From Bacillota bacterium (GTDB lineage Bacteria > Bacillota > Clostridia > Lachnospirales > Lachnospiraceae): DNA of 64,000 nt. The stretch is from the NCBI GenBank assembly GCA_023443225.1, contig JAEZVF010000083.1:1-64000 (forward strand). Reading direction: 5' to 3'. Every line of letters begins with the position of its first letter. The stretch's first letter is position 1. Shown here in pieces: positions 27,110 to 33,829 of this stretch. The notes under the pieces are model-generated. The model had not been told where the DNA came from. It did not search any database and worked only from the letters and a program-made list of their open reading frames with translations. A program made the position numbers and the translations under genes.

Positions 27110-27173
27110 TTTCATGCGGAAAAACACATGTTTCATGTAGTAGACGGTTTTTTCGGGGAATAGCTGTTACACT
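27110..27173 (+). promoter_or_regulatory. direct-repeat activator box E and promoter of the leader peptide gene
   Basis: TTTCATGCGG (27110) and TTTCATGTAG (27131), period 21 bp, then GACGGTTTTTTCGGGG (identical to box C) and -10 TACACT (27168-27173). A poor -35 (ACGGTT, 27144) starts 4 bases after the second half-site with an 18-base spacer, as expected for an activator-dependent promoter. Transcription would start near 27180 and run into the peptide gene. Confidence 0.8.
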
Positions 27174-27241
27174 GAATGAAAAACATAGGAGAAGTGGATT
27201 GTATCATCTAGGATCGTCAAGATACAGTAAAGCGATATTTG

Positions 27242-27259
27242 GAATGCTAAAGGATAATG
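27242..27259 (+). repeat. 18-bp repeat, copy 1 (second copy 27777-27794)
   Basis: GAATGCTAAAGGATAATG occurs exactly twice, here and at the end of the peptide core frame. In both places one frame reads AAT GCT AAA GGA TAA (NAKG stop). This shows that an earlier copy of the peptide gene ended here. Confidence 0.7.
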
Positions 27260-27358
27260 TCACTGCAAGAAAAAATCGTAGCTCTCATTGAGTAGCAACG
27301 GGAGTTTCATAAAGAAGATGCCTGTTTCTATCGCAAAATGTTACATAATGGAATCCCA
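27257..27358 (+). pseudogene. decayed leader peptide copy
   Basis: ATG at 27257 with AAAGGATA upstream opens MSLQEKIVALIE, then TAG, then QREFHKEDACFYRK and a stop near 27360. It aligns with the start of the intact leader (MTLLEKIEALTVEQQEKI) across the stop codon. Likely a dead duplicate of the peptide gene in the same transcript. Confidence 0.55.
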
Positions 27359-27409
27359 TAACATGGATAAACAGGCGAAAATCAAAGGGTTAAAAAAGGA
27401 GGAAACACC

Positions 27410-27640
27410 ATGACACTGCTAGAAAAAATAGAGGCTCTCACTGTGGAGCAGCAGGAGAAAATCGCCGAGGCGAAGAATGAACAGGAACTGCTCGCCGCTA
27501 TCAGCGAGGCCGGTATCGAACTTAAAGACGAAGAGAAAGCGGAGATCGCCAGGATGTACGCACCGGAAGAAGCTTCGAGGGAACTCAGTGACGAGGAAGT
27601 CAGCCAAGTAAGCGGTGGGGCGTGTACGTTGCCCTATTGA
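27410..27640 (+). CDS. double-glycine leader peptide (Nif11/NHLP-like), candidate signal or bacteriocin precursor
   Basis: A 76-aa precursor with a perfect AAGGAGG ribosome site. The leader is amphipathic and acidic, with an LLAAISEAGIEL segment as in Nif11-type leaders, and ends with the classic cleavage motif ELSDEEVSQVSGG. C39 peptidases of ABC exporters cut after such Gly-Gly. In this frame the core is only ACTLPY, whose Cys-Thr-Leu-Pro-Tyr end has the size of a thiolactone ring in Agr-type peptides. A longer core lies in another frame directly downstream. The gene is controlled by box E, consistent with an autoinduced ComC/BlpC-like signal. No exporter or modifying enzyme is nearby. Confidence 0.75.
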   Translation: MTLLEKIEALTVEQQEKIAEAKNEQELLAAISEAGIELKDEEKAEIARMYAPEEASRELSDEEVSQVSGGACTLPY

Positions 27641-27792
27641 AAGTGGTATCTGGTGGCTTTAAACACTACTGTAAATGGAGGCAATATTGGGATAATAACG
27701 GTGAAGGCCTTATATATTGCGGCGAGTTGGGTGTAAACTATTCGTTACATAAATCACCATGTGATAATTGTAATTTGAATGCTAAAGGATAA
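27621..27792 (+). pseudogene. out-of-frame core of the peptide gene (44-aa Cys/Trp/Tyr-rich)
   Basis: In the -1 frame relative to the leader, an open stretch gives GVYVALLKVVSGG, then a 44-residue core starting FKHYCKWRQYW with CGELGVNYSLH and SPCDNCNLNAKG, ending at TAA 27790. It has four Cys and its own Gly-Gly. Adding one G to the GGGG run at 27617-27620 would join leader and core into one precursor of about 127 residues. It has no start codon with a ribosome site of its own. Options: frameshift mutation, sequencing error at the G run, or programmed frameshifting. Confidence 0.6.
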
Positions 27793-27804
27793 TGACAGTT
27801 ACGC

Positions 27805-27839
27805 AAAGTCTGCCTTTCCTGATTGGAGGGCAGGCTTTT
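27805..27839 (+). terminator. rho-independent terminator after the peptide gene
   Basis: AAAGTCTGCCTTTCC pairs with GGAGGGCAGGCTTTT around a short loop with small mismatches, ending in TTTT. It lies 12 bases after the stop of the downstream core frame, not near the early stop of the leader frame. That supports a transcription unit that once included the long core. Confidence 0.75.
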
Positions 27840-27896
27840 GTGGCTTTTAACGGATGCTTCAGGCAACAGGATACTGACTAATTTTTTAGTCCTGTC

Positions 27897-28568
27897 ATGA
27901 CACCAGCAGGAGCGACAGGACCAGTAGGCCCACCCGGAGCAACAGGCCCAGCAGGTCCACAAGGAGAACAAGGTCCAGCAGGCCCACCCGGAGCAACAGG
28001 AGCAACGGGTTCTATGGGCCCAGCTGGAGCAACAGGCCCTGTAGGAGCAACAGGCCCTGCAGGAGCAACTGGTTTAACGGGACCGACGGGTGCAACAGGA
28101 CCAGCAGGTCCACAAGGAGAACAAGGTGTGCCAGGTCCGGCTGGAGGATTGGAAAGTTTTGTATACCGATATAGTACAAATTGTACACTCACTCTTTTTG
28201 GTGGTGATGATTTCCAATTTGGATGTGGTAATGTACCAACTGTACCAAACGGAATCACCATGCCAAATGATACCGAAACTGTATTAAGTGAGGCAGGCTA
28301 TTATGAAATATCATTCCGAGCATATGTAATCGGTGCACTTACTTCAATATCCATTAACGTTAACGGTGCACCTGTTCCGGGAGGTACTGCAGGTACGTTG
28401 GCAACAACAGATGTTGTAGAAATTGATGCGATTATTGAAATAGAAAAAAGAGATGCACCGGCAACTATAACAATATCAAATAATTCCTTTGCAACCATTG
28501 GATTCTCGACACTTCCTCCAGGCAGTATAGTAACTTCACTTATTATTAAGAAATTATCAGATTGCTAG
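27897..28568 (+). CDS. collagen-like (Gly-X-Y) surface or exosporium protein, start uncertain
   Basis: A 223-aa frame. Residues about 4-88 are Gly-X-Y triplets rich in GAT, GPA and GPP, typical of bacterial collagen-like stalks. The remaining 135 residues form a beta-rich head resembling the C-terminal domain of BclA-type exosporium proteins, ending IIKKLSDC. There is no ribosome site before the ATG, and an in-frame stop lies only 6 codons upstream, so the usual N-terminal anchoring part is missing. The gene starts exactly where the GC-richer region ends, which suggests loss of its 5' end. A clear terminator follows. It may not be expressed. Confidence 0.65.
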   Translation: MTPAGATGPVGPPGATGPAGPQGEQGPAGPPGATGATGSMGPAGATGPVGATGPAGATGLTGPTGATGPAGPQGEQGVPGPAGGLESFVYRYSTNCTLTLFGGDDFQFGCGNVPTVPNGITMPNDTETVLSEAGYYEISFRAYVIGALTSISINVNGAPVPGGTAGTLATTDVVEIDAIIEIEKRDAPATITISNNSFATIGFSTLPPGSIVTSLIIKKLSDC

Positions 28569-28600
28569 TATAAGCATAACAATGTTATTATAATAAATAG

Positions 28601-28636
28601 AAGAATACCAGCCCAAGAAAGTGGGTTGGTATTCTT
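28601..28636. terminator. terminator hairpin after the collagen-like gene
   Basis: AAGAATACCAGCCCA pairs with TGGGTTGGTATTCTT (one G:T) around AGAAAG. The plus side continues with AAAATTT, so the T-run is imperfect. Confidence 0.75.
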
Positions 28637-28667
28637 AAAATTTAATCATACAAATATTACATTTCAA

Positions 28668-28710
28668 TTGACATTAAGCCAAATATTAAATATACTAGTA
28701 TACAAGACAA
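28668..28710 (+). promoter_or_regulatory. uxuA promoter with overlapping GntR-type operator
   Basis: TTGACA (28668-28673), a 17-base spacer and TATACT (28691-28696) make a near-consensus promoter. The -10 runs into CTAGTATACAAG, containing TAGTATACAA, which fits the GT(A/C)-(T/G)AC core of FCD-type GntR operators. A repressor bound here would block RNA polymerase. The GntR gene directly downstream of uxuA is the likely ligand. Confidence 0.65.
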
Positions 28711-28739
28711 TACAAGTAATCATATGGAGGTACAATAAG

Positions 28740-29807
28740 ATGCAAATGACACTACGTTGGTTTGGAAGTAGACATGATACTGTCACTTTGGAGCAAATTG
28801 GACAAATTCCAGGTGTAAACAGCGTGATAACTACTCTATATGACATTCCGGTTGGGGAAGTTTGGCCTATAGAAGAAATACATAAAATCAAAGAGGAAGT
28901 GGAAGCTGCAGGTCTTAAAATAGCAGGCATAGAAAGTGTCAATATTCATGATTCAATTAAAATAGGTTCACCTGAAAGAGAGCATCACATCGATAATTAT
29001 ATAGCCACATTAGAGAATTTAGGTAAATCAGATATCCATTTGGTTTGCTATAATTTCATGCCGGTTTTTGACTGGACCAGATCAGACCTGGCAAAGGTGA
29101 GGCCAGATGGATCTACCGTACTATCCTATGATCAGGAATTGATTAATAAAATTAATCCGGATACTATGTTTGAGCAGTTTGAACAAAATAGCAATGGATT
29201 TGTAATGCCAGGTTGGGAGCCAGAAAGACTTGTTCATGTGAAAAAGCTATTTGCCGAGTATAAAGGTGTTGATAATGAAAAGTTATTTGATAATCTGGTA
29301 TACTTTTTAAATAGAATTCGTCCAGTATGCGAGGAATACGATATCATGATGGGAATTCATCCAGATGATCCACCATGGCCTGTTTTTAATCTGCCACGTA
29401 TTATTAATAATAAGGATAATATTATGAAACTACTTAATGCTGTAGATGCAAAGTTTAATGGGCTTACGTTATGTACTGGTTCCTATGGTTCGAATCCAGA
29501 GAATGATATTTGTGAAATGATTCGTGCTGCAAAGGGAAGAATCCATTTTGCGCATGTTCGTAATATCAAACACCTTGCCCCAGGAAAATTTGATGAAGCT
29601 GCTCATTTATCCAGTGATGGTTCTTTTGATATGTATGCTATCATGAAAACGCTAAATGAAATTGGGTTTGAAGGACCCGTACGTCCTGATCATGGACGGG
29701 CAATCTGGGGTGAAGTTGCGATGCCGGGATATGGTTTATTTGATCGTGCTCTTGGAGCCACTTATCTAAATGGCTTAATTGAAGCAATTAGAAAATCGTC
29801 ATGCTAA
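28740..29807 (+). CDS. uxuA: mannonate dehydratase
   Basis: A 355-aa enzyme that dehydrates D-mannonate to 2-keto-3-deoxy-D-gluconate in glucuronate breakdown. Family hallmarks are MTLRWFG at the start, IHDSIKIG, a CYNFMPVFDWTR segment, MGIHPDDPPWPVF, LTLCTGSYG, IHFAHVRN and a C-terminal VRPDHGR. The His and Cys residues in these motifs bind the catalytic metal. Length is normal. ATG 28740 follows GGAGG at 7 bases. No uxaC, uxuB or kdgK is next to it, so the rest of the pathway must be elsewhere. The GntR regulator gene follows by 101 bases. Confidence 0.95.
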   Translation: MQMTLRWFGSRHDTVTLEQIGQIPGVNSVITTLYDIPVGEVWPIEEIHKIKEEVEAAGLKIAGIESVNIHDSIKIGSPEREHHIDNYIATLENLGKSDIHLVCYNFMPVFDWTRSDLAKVRPDGSTVLSYDQELINKINPDTMFEQFEQNSNGFVMPGWEPERLVHVKKLFAEYKGVDNEKLFDNLVYFLNRIRPVCEEYDIMMGIHPDDPPWPVFNLPRIINNKDNIMKLLNAVDAKFNGLTLCTGSYGSNPENDICEMIRAAKGRIHFAHVRNIKHLAPGKFDEAAHLSSDGSFDMYAIMKTLNEIGFEGPVRPDHGRAIWGEVAMPGYGLFDRALGATYLNGLIEAIRKSSC

Positions 29808-29908
29808 TAAAGGTTGTTCTCTCTAGGCCAAAAAGCTGTCATAAACACTCAAAAAAGAACCTTGACGAAAGTCAGATTATGGTATAGCCTGTAATGGGAG
29901 GTAAGTTT

Positions 29909-30586
29909 ATGTATGTTATGAAGCGTGAAGGAAAAGAAACTGCTAGAGAGTTTGCTTTTCGTGTAATTAAATATAATATTATCTCATTAGAATTGGTGCC
30001 GGGAAGTATGGTAAGTGAGAATGAATTAGCTATGGAAATTGGGGTAAGCAGGACGCCAATCCGAGAGGCATTAATTGAATTAAGCAAATTAAAAGTAGTT
30101 GAGATATATCCTCAAAAGGGTAGTTGCATATCACTTATTGACAGTGAATTAGTAGAAGAAGCAAGATTTGTGCGCTTAATTTTGGAGAATTCCATTGTTG
30201 AAATGGCATGTGATGTAGCAACCGAAGAAAGCCTCCTTGCGTTAGAAGAGAATATAAAACTACAAGAGTTTTATTTAAAATATCCTACAAAGGACAAGCT
30301 TTTACAATTAGATAATGAGTTTCATCAATTGTTGTTTGAAATATGTAAGAAAGAATTTACGTATGATTTGTTAAGCGGTATGATGACACATTTCGATCGT
30401 GTTCGAAGATTAAGCTTGTTGATTATTAAAGATACCAAGAATCTATCTGATCATAGCTCTTTGGTTGAGGCCATAAGAAATAAAGATAAGAAATTGAGTA
30501 AGGAAATTATTACAAAGCATTTATCTAGATATAAGGTAGACGAGCAGGAATTGAAAAAACAATATCCTAATTATTTTAAAAAGTAA
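29909..30586 (+). CDS. GntR family regulator, FCD type
   Basis: A 225-aa regulator. The N-terminal winged helix has the motif SENELAMEIGVSRTPIREAL. The C-terminal FCD ligand domain is all-helical, with the metal-binding His/Asp pattern seen in DNEFHQLLFE and in the last helices (HSSLVEAI, ITKHLSRY). FCD regulators usually bind sugar acids or organic acids. ATG 29909 follows GGGAGG; an earlier in-frame ATG lies inside that site. A promoter-like TTGACG with TATGGT/TATAGC precedes it, so it can be expressed on its own. Position suggests it controls uxuA. Confidence 0.9.
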   Translation: MYVMKREGKETAREFAFRVIKYNIISLELVPGSMVSENELAMEIGVSRTPIREALIELSKLKVVEIYPQKGSCISLIDSELVEEARFVRLILENSIVEMACDVATEESLLALEENIKLQEFYLKYPTKDKLLQLDNEFHQLLFEICKKEFTYDLLSGMMTHFDRVRRLSLLIIKDTKNLSDHSSLVEAIRNKDKKLSKEIITKHLSRYKVDEQELKKQYPNYFKK

Positions 30587-30601
30587 TCATATAACACAGT
30601 T

Positions 30602-30640
30602 AAACCAGAGGGTATCTAGCACAAATATCCTCTGGTTTTT
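30602..30640 (+). terminator. rho-independent terminator
   Basis: AAACCAGAGGGTAT pairs with ATATCCTCTGGTTT around a short loop, followed by TTTTT. It ends the uxuA/gntR unit. Confidence 0.9.
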
Positions 30641-30748
30641 CGTTTCAGCGTTACTGGAAGAAAAAATTGATAGCAAAGAGAAAAGGTTTGTGCTAGACTT
30701 ATAAGACGTAGAAAATTACAAGACCCCATTTGTATAGGAGAAAATGAA

Positions 30749-31507
30749 ATGTTAAATCAATTTTCAAGAACTGAATTGTTATTTGGAAACGAAGCAATGG
30801 AGAAATTAAGCCAGTCACGGGTTGCCATATTTGGCATAGGCGGCGTAGGTGGATATACGGTTGAAGCATTGGTTAGAAGTGGAATAGGAACCTTTGATAT
30901 ATTTGATGATGATAAAGTTTGTCTTACCAACATTAACCGTCAGATTATTGCAACAAGAAAAACGGTTGGGAAATACAAAGTAGAAGTTATGCGGGATAGA
31001 ATACTTGAAATCAATCCCAAAGCGGTAGTGAATATGCATCAGACATTTTATATGCCGGAAGTTGCAGATCAGTATGACTTTTCTGAATACAGTTATGTTG
31101 TGGATGCAATTGATACAGTTACTGGAAAAATAGAACTTGTGCTACGAGCAAAGCAATGTAATGTGCCAATCATCAGTTGTATGGGAGCTGGTAATAAAAT
31201 GGATCCAACAAAATTAGAAGTAGCAGATATTTATAAGACCTCGGTTTGTCCATTAGCTAAAGTTATGCGGAAAGAATTACGTACCAGAGGAGTGGATAGC
31301 TTAAAGGTAGTATATTCAAAAGAATTACCAAGAAAGCCAATGGAGGACATGTCCATTAGCTGTAAAAGTCATTGTATTTGCCCACCTGATGTACAGAGAA
31401 AATGTACGGATAAAAGACAGATTCCGGGCAGCAACGCATTTGTTCCTTCTGTAGCAGGTTTAATCATTGCTGGAGAGGTTATAAAAGATATCACAGGGAT
31501 AAGATAA
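30749..31507 (+). CDS. tcdA: tRNA threonylcarbamoyladenosine dehydratase
   Basis: A 252-aa E1-like ThiF-fold enzyme that cyclises t6A to ct6A in tRNA using ATP. Visible are the nucleotide-binding GIGGVGGYT loop (about residues 27-35), the acidic DDD(K)V segment, the NINRQI motif with the adenylate-contacting Arg, DAIDTVTGK, and ISCMGAGNKMDP. A C-terminal Cys cluster is present (SCKSHCICPP). Length and motifs fit TcdA (YgdL/CsdL) rather than ThiF or MoeB. The gene stands between a terminator and an EamA transporter gene 38 bases downstream and may share its transcript. Confidence 0.93.
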   Translation: MLNQFSRTELLFGNEAMEKLSQSRVAIFGIGGVGGYTVEALVRSGIGTFDIFDDDKVCLTNINRQIIATRKTVGKYKVEVMRDRILEINPKAVVNMHQTFYMPEVADQYDFSEYSYVVDAIDTVTGKIELVLRAKQCNVPIISCMGAGNKMDPTKLEVADIYKTSVCPLAKVMRKELRTRGVDSLKVVYSKELPRKPMEDMSISCKSHCICPPDVQRKCTDKRQIPGSNAFVPSVAGLIIAGEVIKDITGIR

Positions 31508-31545
31508 TAGTTCGACAATACACAAAGGAAAGTAGACATAGAAGA

Positions 31546-32454
31546 ATGAAATACTCAGATAAATTAATTGGTCATATATTAGCATCTTTAACTATTATTG
31601 TATGGGGGACTACCTTCATATCAAGCAAAATTTTACTTGGGGAGTTTACCCCTTTACAGGTTATGATTATGCGTTTTGTAATTGCCTACGTAACCTTGTT
31701 ATTGATAAGTCATAAAGGAATGAAAACAACTTGGCGAGAAGAACTTACCTTCTTCTCCTTAGCCATACTGGGAACAACCTTGTATTTTCTTTTTGAAAAC
31801 AAGGCATTAACCCTTACTTTTGCGTCTAATGTCAGCATAATCTTATCTATTGCCCCGATTTTTACTGCAATACTTGCACATTTCTTTACGAAGGATGAAA
31901 AAATTCATAAGACATTAATACAAGGTTCTTTGATAGCCTTTGCAGGTGTTGCACTTGTAGTATTTAATGGTACGGTAATTCTAAAATTAAGTCCAATCGG
32001 AGATATCCTTTCCTTTGGTGCTGCTTTGTGCTGGGCAATTTATTCAGTAATTCTAAAAAAACAGGTGTGTAAGTATGAATCTGTATATTTGACTAGAAAG
32101 GTCCTTTTTTATTCCATACTTACAACCATACCCTTACTTTTCATGGAAAATAAGCGATTCCCAATACAAGAAATTTTTCAATCATCATACTGGCTTCATT
32201 TATTGTTTCTAGGAGCGATTGGAAGCGGGCTCTGTTATGTGGCATGGAATCTAGCAACAAATAAACTGGGAATTGTAACAACAAATAATTATATCTATCT
32301 TAGTCCATTTATTACCATGATGGCAGCAGGTTTGATGTTACATGAAACGGTGACTGTAATGGGTGTTTTTGGTGCAATTCTAATTATTCTAGGTGTAGTA
32401 GTTGCTGGTACGGATAAAAAAACACTTATAAAAATAAAGAGTAAATTTAAATAA
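31546..32454 (+). CDS. EamA family (DMT) transporter
   Basis: A 302-aa inner-membrane protein with about ten membrane segments in two EamA repeats. The first starts IVWGTTFISSK and carries PLQVMIMRF; the second carries SFGAALCWAIYSVILKK. The family includes amino-acid, nucleotide-sugar and drug/metabolite exporters; the substrate cannot be told. The start has AGGAAAGTAGAC only, so translation may be modest or coupled to tcdA. Confidence 0.9.
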   Translation: MKYSDKLIGHILASLTIIVWGTTFISSKILLGEFTPLQVMIMRFVIAYVTLLLISHKGMKTTWREELTFFSLAILGTTLYFLFENKALTLTFASNVSIILSIAPIFTAILAHFFTKDEKIHKTLIQGSLIAFAGVALVVFNGTVILKLSPIGDILSFGAALCWAIYSVILKKQVCKYESVYLTRKVLFYSILTTIPLLFMENKRFPIQEIFQSSYWLHLLFLGAIGSGLCYVAWNLATNKLGIVTTNNYIYLSPFITMMAAGLMLHETVTVMGVFGAILIILGVVVAGTDKKTLIKIKSKFK

Positions 32455-32512
32455 ATAAGAATTATGAAAATAGGAAGAAAGGCAATTTGCAGCTAACTGC
32501 AATGGTAGACCA

Positions 32513-33664
32513 ATGAAATTATTACATATTTCAGATCTGCATATTGGAAAAAAGCTTCGGGAAGCAGATTTTACGCAGGACCAAATCTACATATTGGACG
32601 AGATTATACAGATTATCGATAATGAAAAACCGGATGGTATTATGATTGCCGGTGACATATACGATCGAAGTGTACCCCCTGCAAATGCTGTTATTCTATT
32701 TGATGATTTTCTAACTAAGCTGGAGAAGAGAAACCTAAAGGTCTTTATTGTTAGTGGTAATCATGATTCGCCAGAACGATTAAATTACGGAAAAGAAATT
32801 CTAGGGAAAAATCAGATCTATATTGCTGGAACATTTCATGGAGAGATTGATAAGGTAATTTTGGAAGACGAATACGGTATTCTTAATGTATATATGCTGC
32901 CTTATATTAAACCGTCTGTTGTTTCAAATTATTATAAGGAAAAAGAAATCAGTACTTATGAAGCAGCAGCAAGGCTGGTAATTGAATCGACTAATGTTGA
33001 CCAGTCACAGCGAAATATACTGATTGCACATCAATTTGTAACCAATGCCGGTGCAGAACCGGAAAGGTCCGACTCTGAAGTTTTATCCATTGGAGGACTG
33101 GATAATATCGATGTTTCCGTTTTTGATGCATTTGATTATGTAGCCCTTGGACATATTCATGGGCCGCAAAAGATTGGAAGGGACTGTGTAAGGTATTCCG
33201 GAACACCGTTAAAATACTCCTTCTCCGAATGCAACCAAAAGAAATCAGTTACCTGTATCGAAATTGGGGAAAAGAATCAGATTAAAATAAACCTGATACC
33301 ACTTCATCCCTTGAAAGACATGCGAGTTTTGAAAGATAAGTTGGACAACCTTTTAAACGATAAAAAATACCTTGATGGTAATTGTGAAGATTACATCCAT
33401 GCCATAATTACGGATGAAGAAGACCTTTATGATCCTATCGGCAAATTACGTACGGTTTATCCTAATATTTTATTGTTGGAAGTAGAAAATGCAAAATCAA
33501 AAGTCAATGAAAATTCTAAAACGTCTGCTTCTGGGGATGTTGCAAGCAGAAGTCCTATGGATTTATTCCGTGAGTTTTATATCAATCAGAATAATGTTGA
33601 TTTAACAGAAACACAGGAAGAAGTACTAAAGCAAATCATGGAGGAAATCTCCGGAGATTTTTGA
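32513..33664 (+). CDS. sbcD: exonuclease subunit SbcD
   Basis: A 383-aa Mre11-type nuclease subunit. All five phosphoesterase motifs are present near the N terminus: DLHIGK, GDIYDRS, SGNHDSPER, IAHQFV and GHIHGPQ. These bind two Mn ions. With SbcC it forms an ATP-dependent complex that cuts DNA hairpins and trims blocked DNA ends. The C-terminal capping and SbcC-binding region is of normal length. sbcC follows 165 bases later; the unusually wide gap holds an inverted-repeat-rich stretch and a 49-nt conserved element. Confidence 0.95.
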   Translation: MKLLHISDLHIGKKLREADFTQDQIYILDEIIQIIDNEKPDGIMIAGDIYDRSVPPANAVILFDDFLTKLEKRNLKVFIVSGNHDSPERLNYGKEILGKNQIYIAGTFHGEIDKVILEDEYGILNVYMLPYIKPSVVSNYYKEKEISTYEAAARLVIESTNVDQSQRNILIAHQFVTNAGAEPERSDSEVLSIGGLDNIDVSVFDAFDYVALGHIHGPQKIGRDCVRYSGTPLKYSFSECNQKKSVTCIEIGEKNQIKINLIPLHPLKDMRVLKDKLDNLLNDKKYLDGNCEDYIHAIITDEEDLYDPIGKLRTVYPNILLLEVENAKSKVNENSKTSASGDVASRSPMDLFREFYINQNNVDLTETQEEVLKQIMEEISGDF

Positions 33665-33680
33665 TAGTGCAATGCACTTG

Positions 33681-33735
33681 TGTATGTGTATTTTCATGCA
33701 CTTGCGCATGTGCAGTGCGTGTATACACGGGTAAG
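33681..33735. repeat. short inverted and direct repeats between sbcD and sbcC
   Basis: ATGCACTTG occurs twice in nearly the same form, with CATGTGCAGTGCGTG inverted copies, giving several alternative 7-9 bp hairpins. It could be a small repeat or an mRNA structure. Function unknown. Confidence 0.4.
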
Positions 33736-33769
33736 GAAGAAGAACAGGCGAAAAGAAATGATCTAGATA

Positions 33770-33818
33770 GAAAGGATGCCACTTATCAATTTTTTTCACC
33801 ATATTAATTTGTGGCAAT
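33770..33818 (+). ncRNA. 49-nt conserved element, copy 1 (before sbcC)
   Basis: Matches 41342-41390 over 49 nt without a gap: starts GAAAGGATGCCACTTATC, ends ATTTGTGGCAAT. TGCCAC and GTGGCA, 32 bases apart, can pair. An upstream GGCGAAAA arm can pair with TTTTCACC inside the element, which would turn the TGCCAC/GTGGCA pairing into a pseudoknot. It ends 11 bases before the sbcC start. I do not recognise a known RNA family. Confidence 0.5.
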
Positions 33819-33829
33819 GGGGCTAAAAT

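Noticed and set aside
27091..27291. A 66-codon frame over box E
   Set aside because: It covers the activator box and promoter, has no ribosome site and no protein-like pattern.
27621..27640. AgrD-type peptide
   Set aside because: The ring-sized CTLPY end is suggestive, but AgrD needs an amphipathic leader, a charged tail and AgrB; here there is a Gly-Gly leader and no AgrB. Kept only as an option within the peptide finding.
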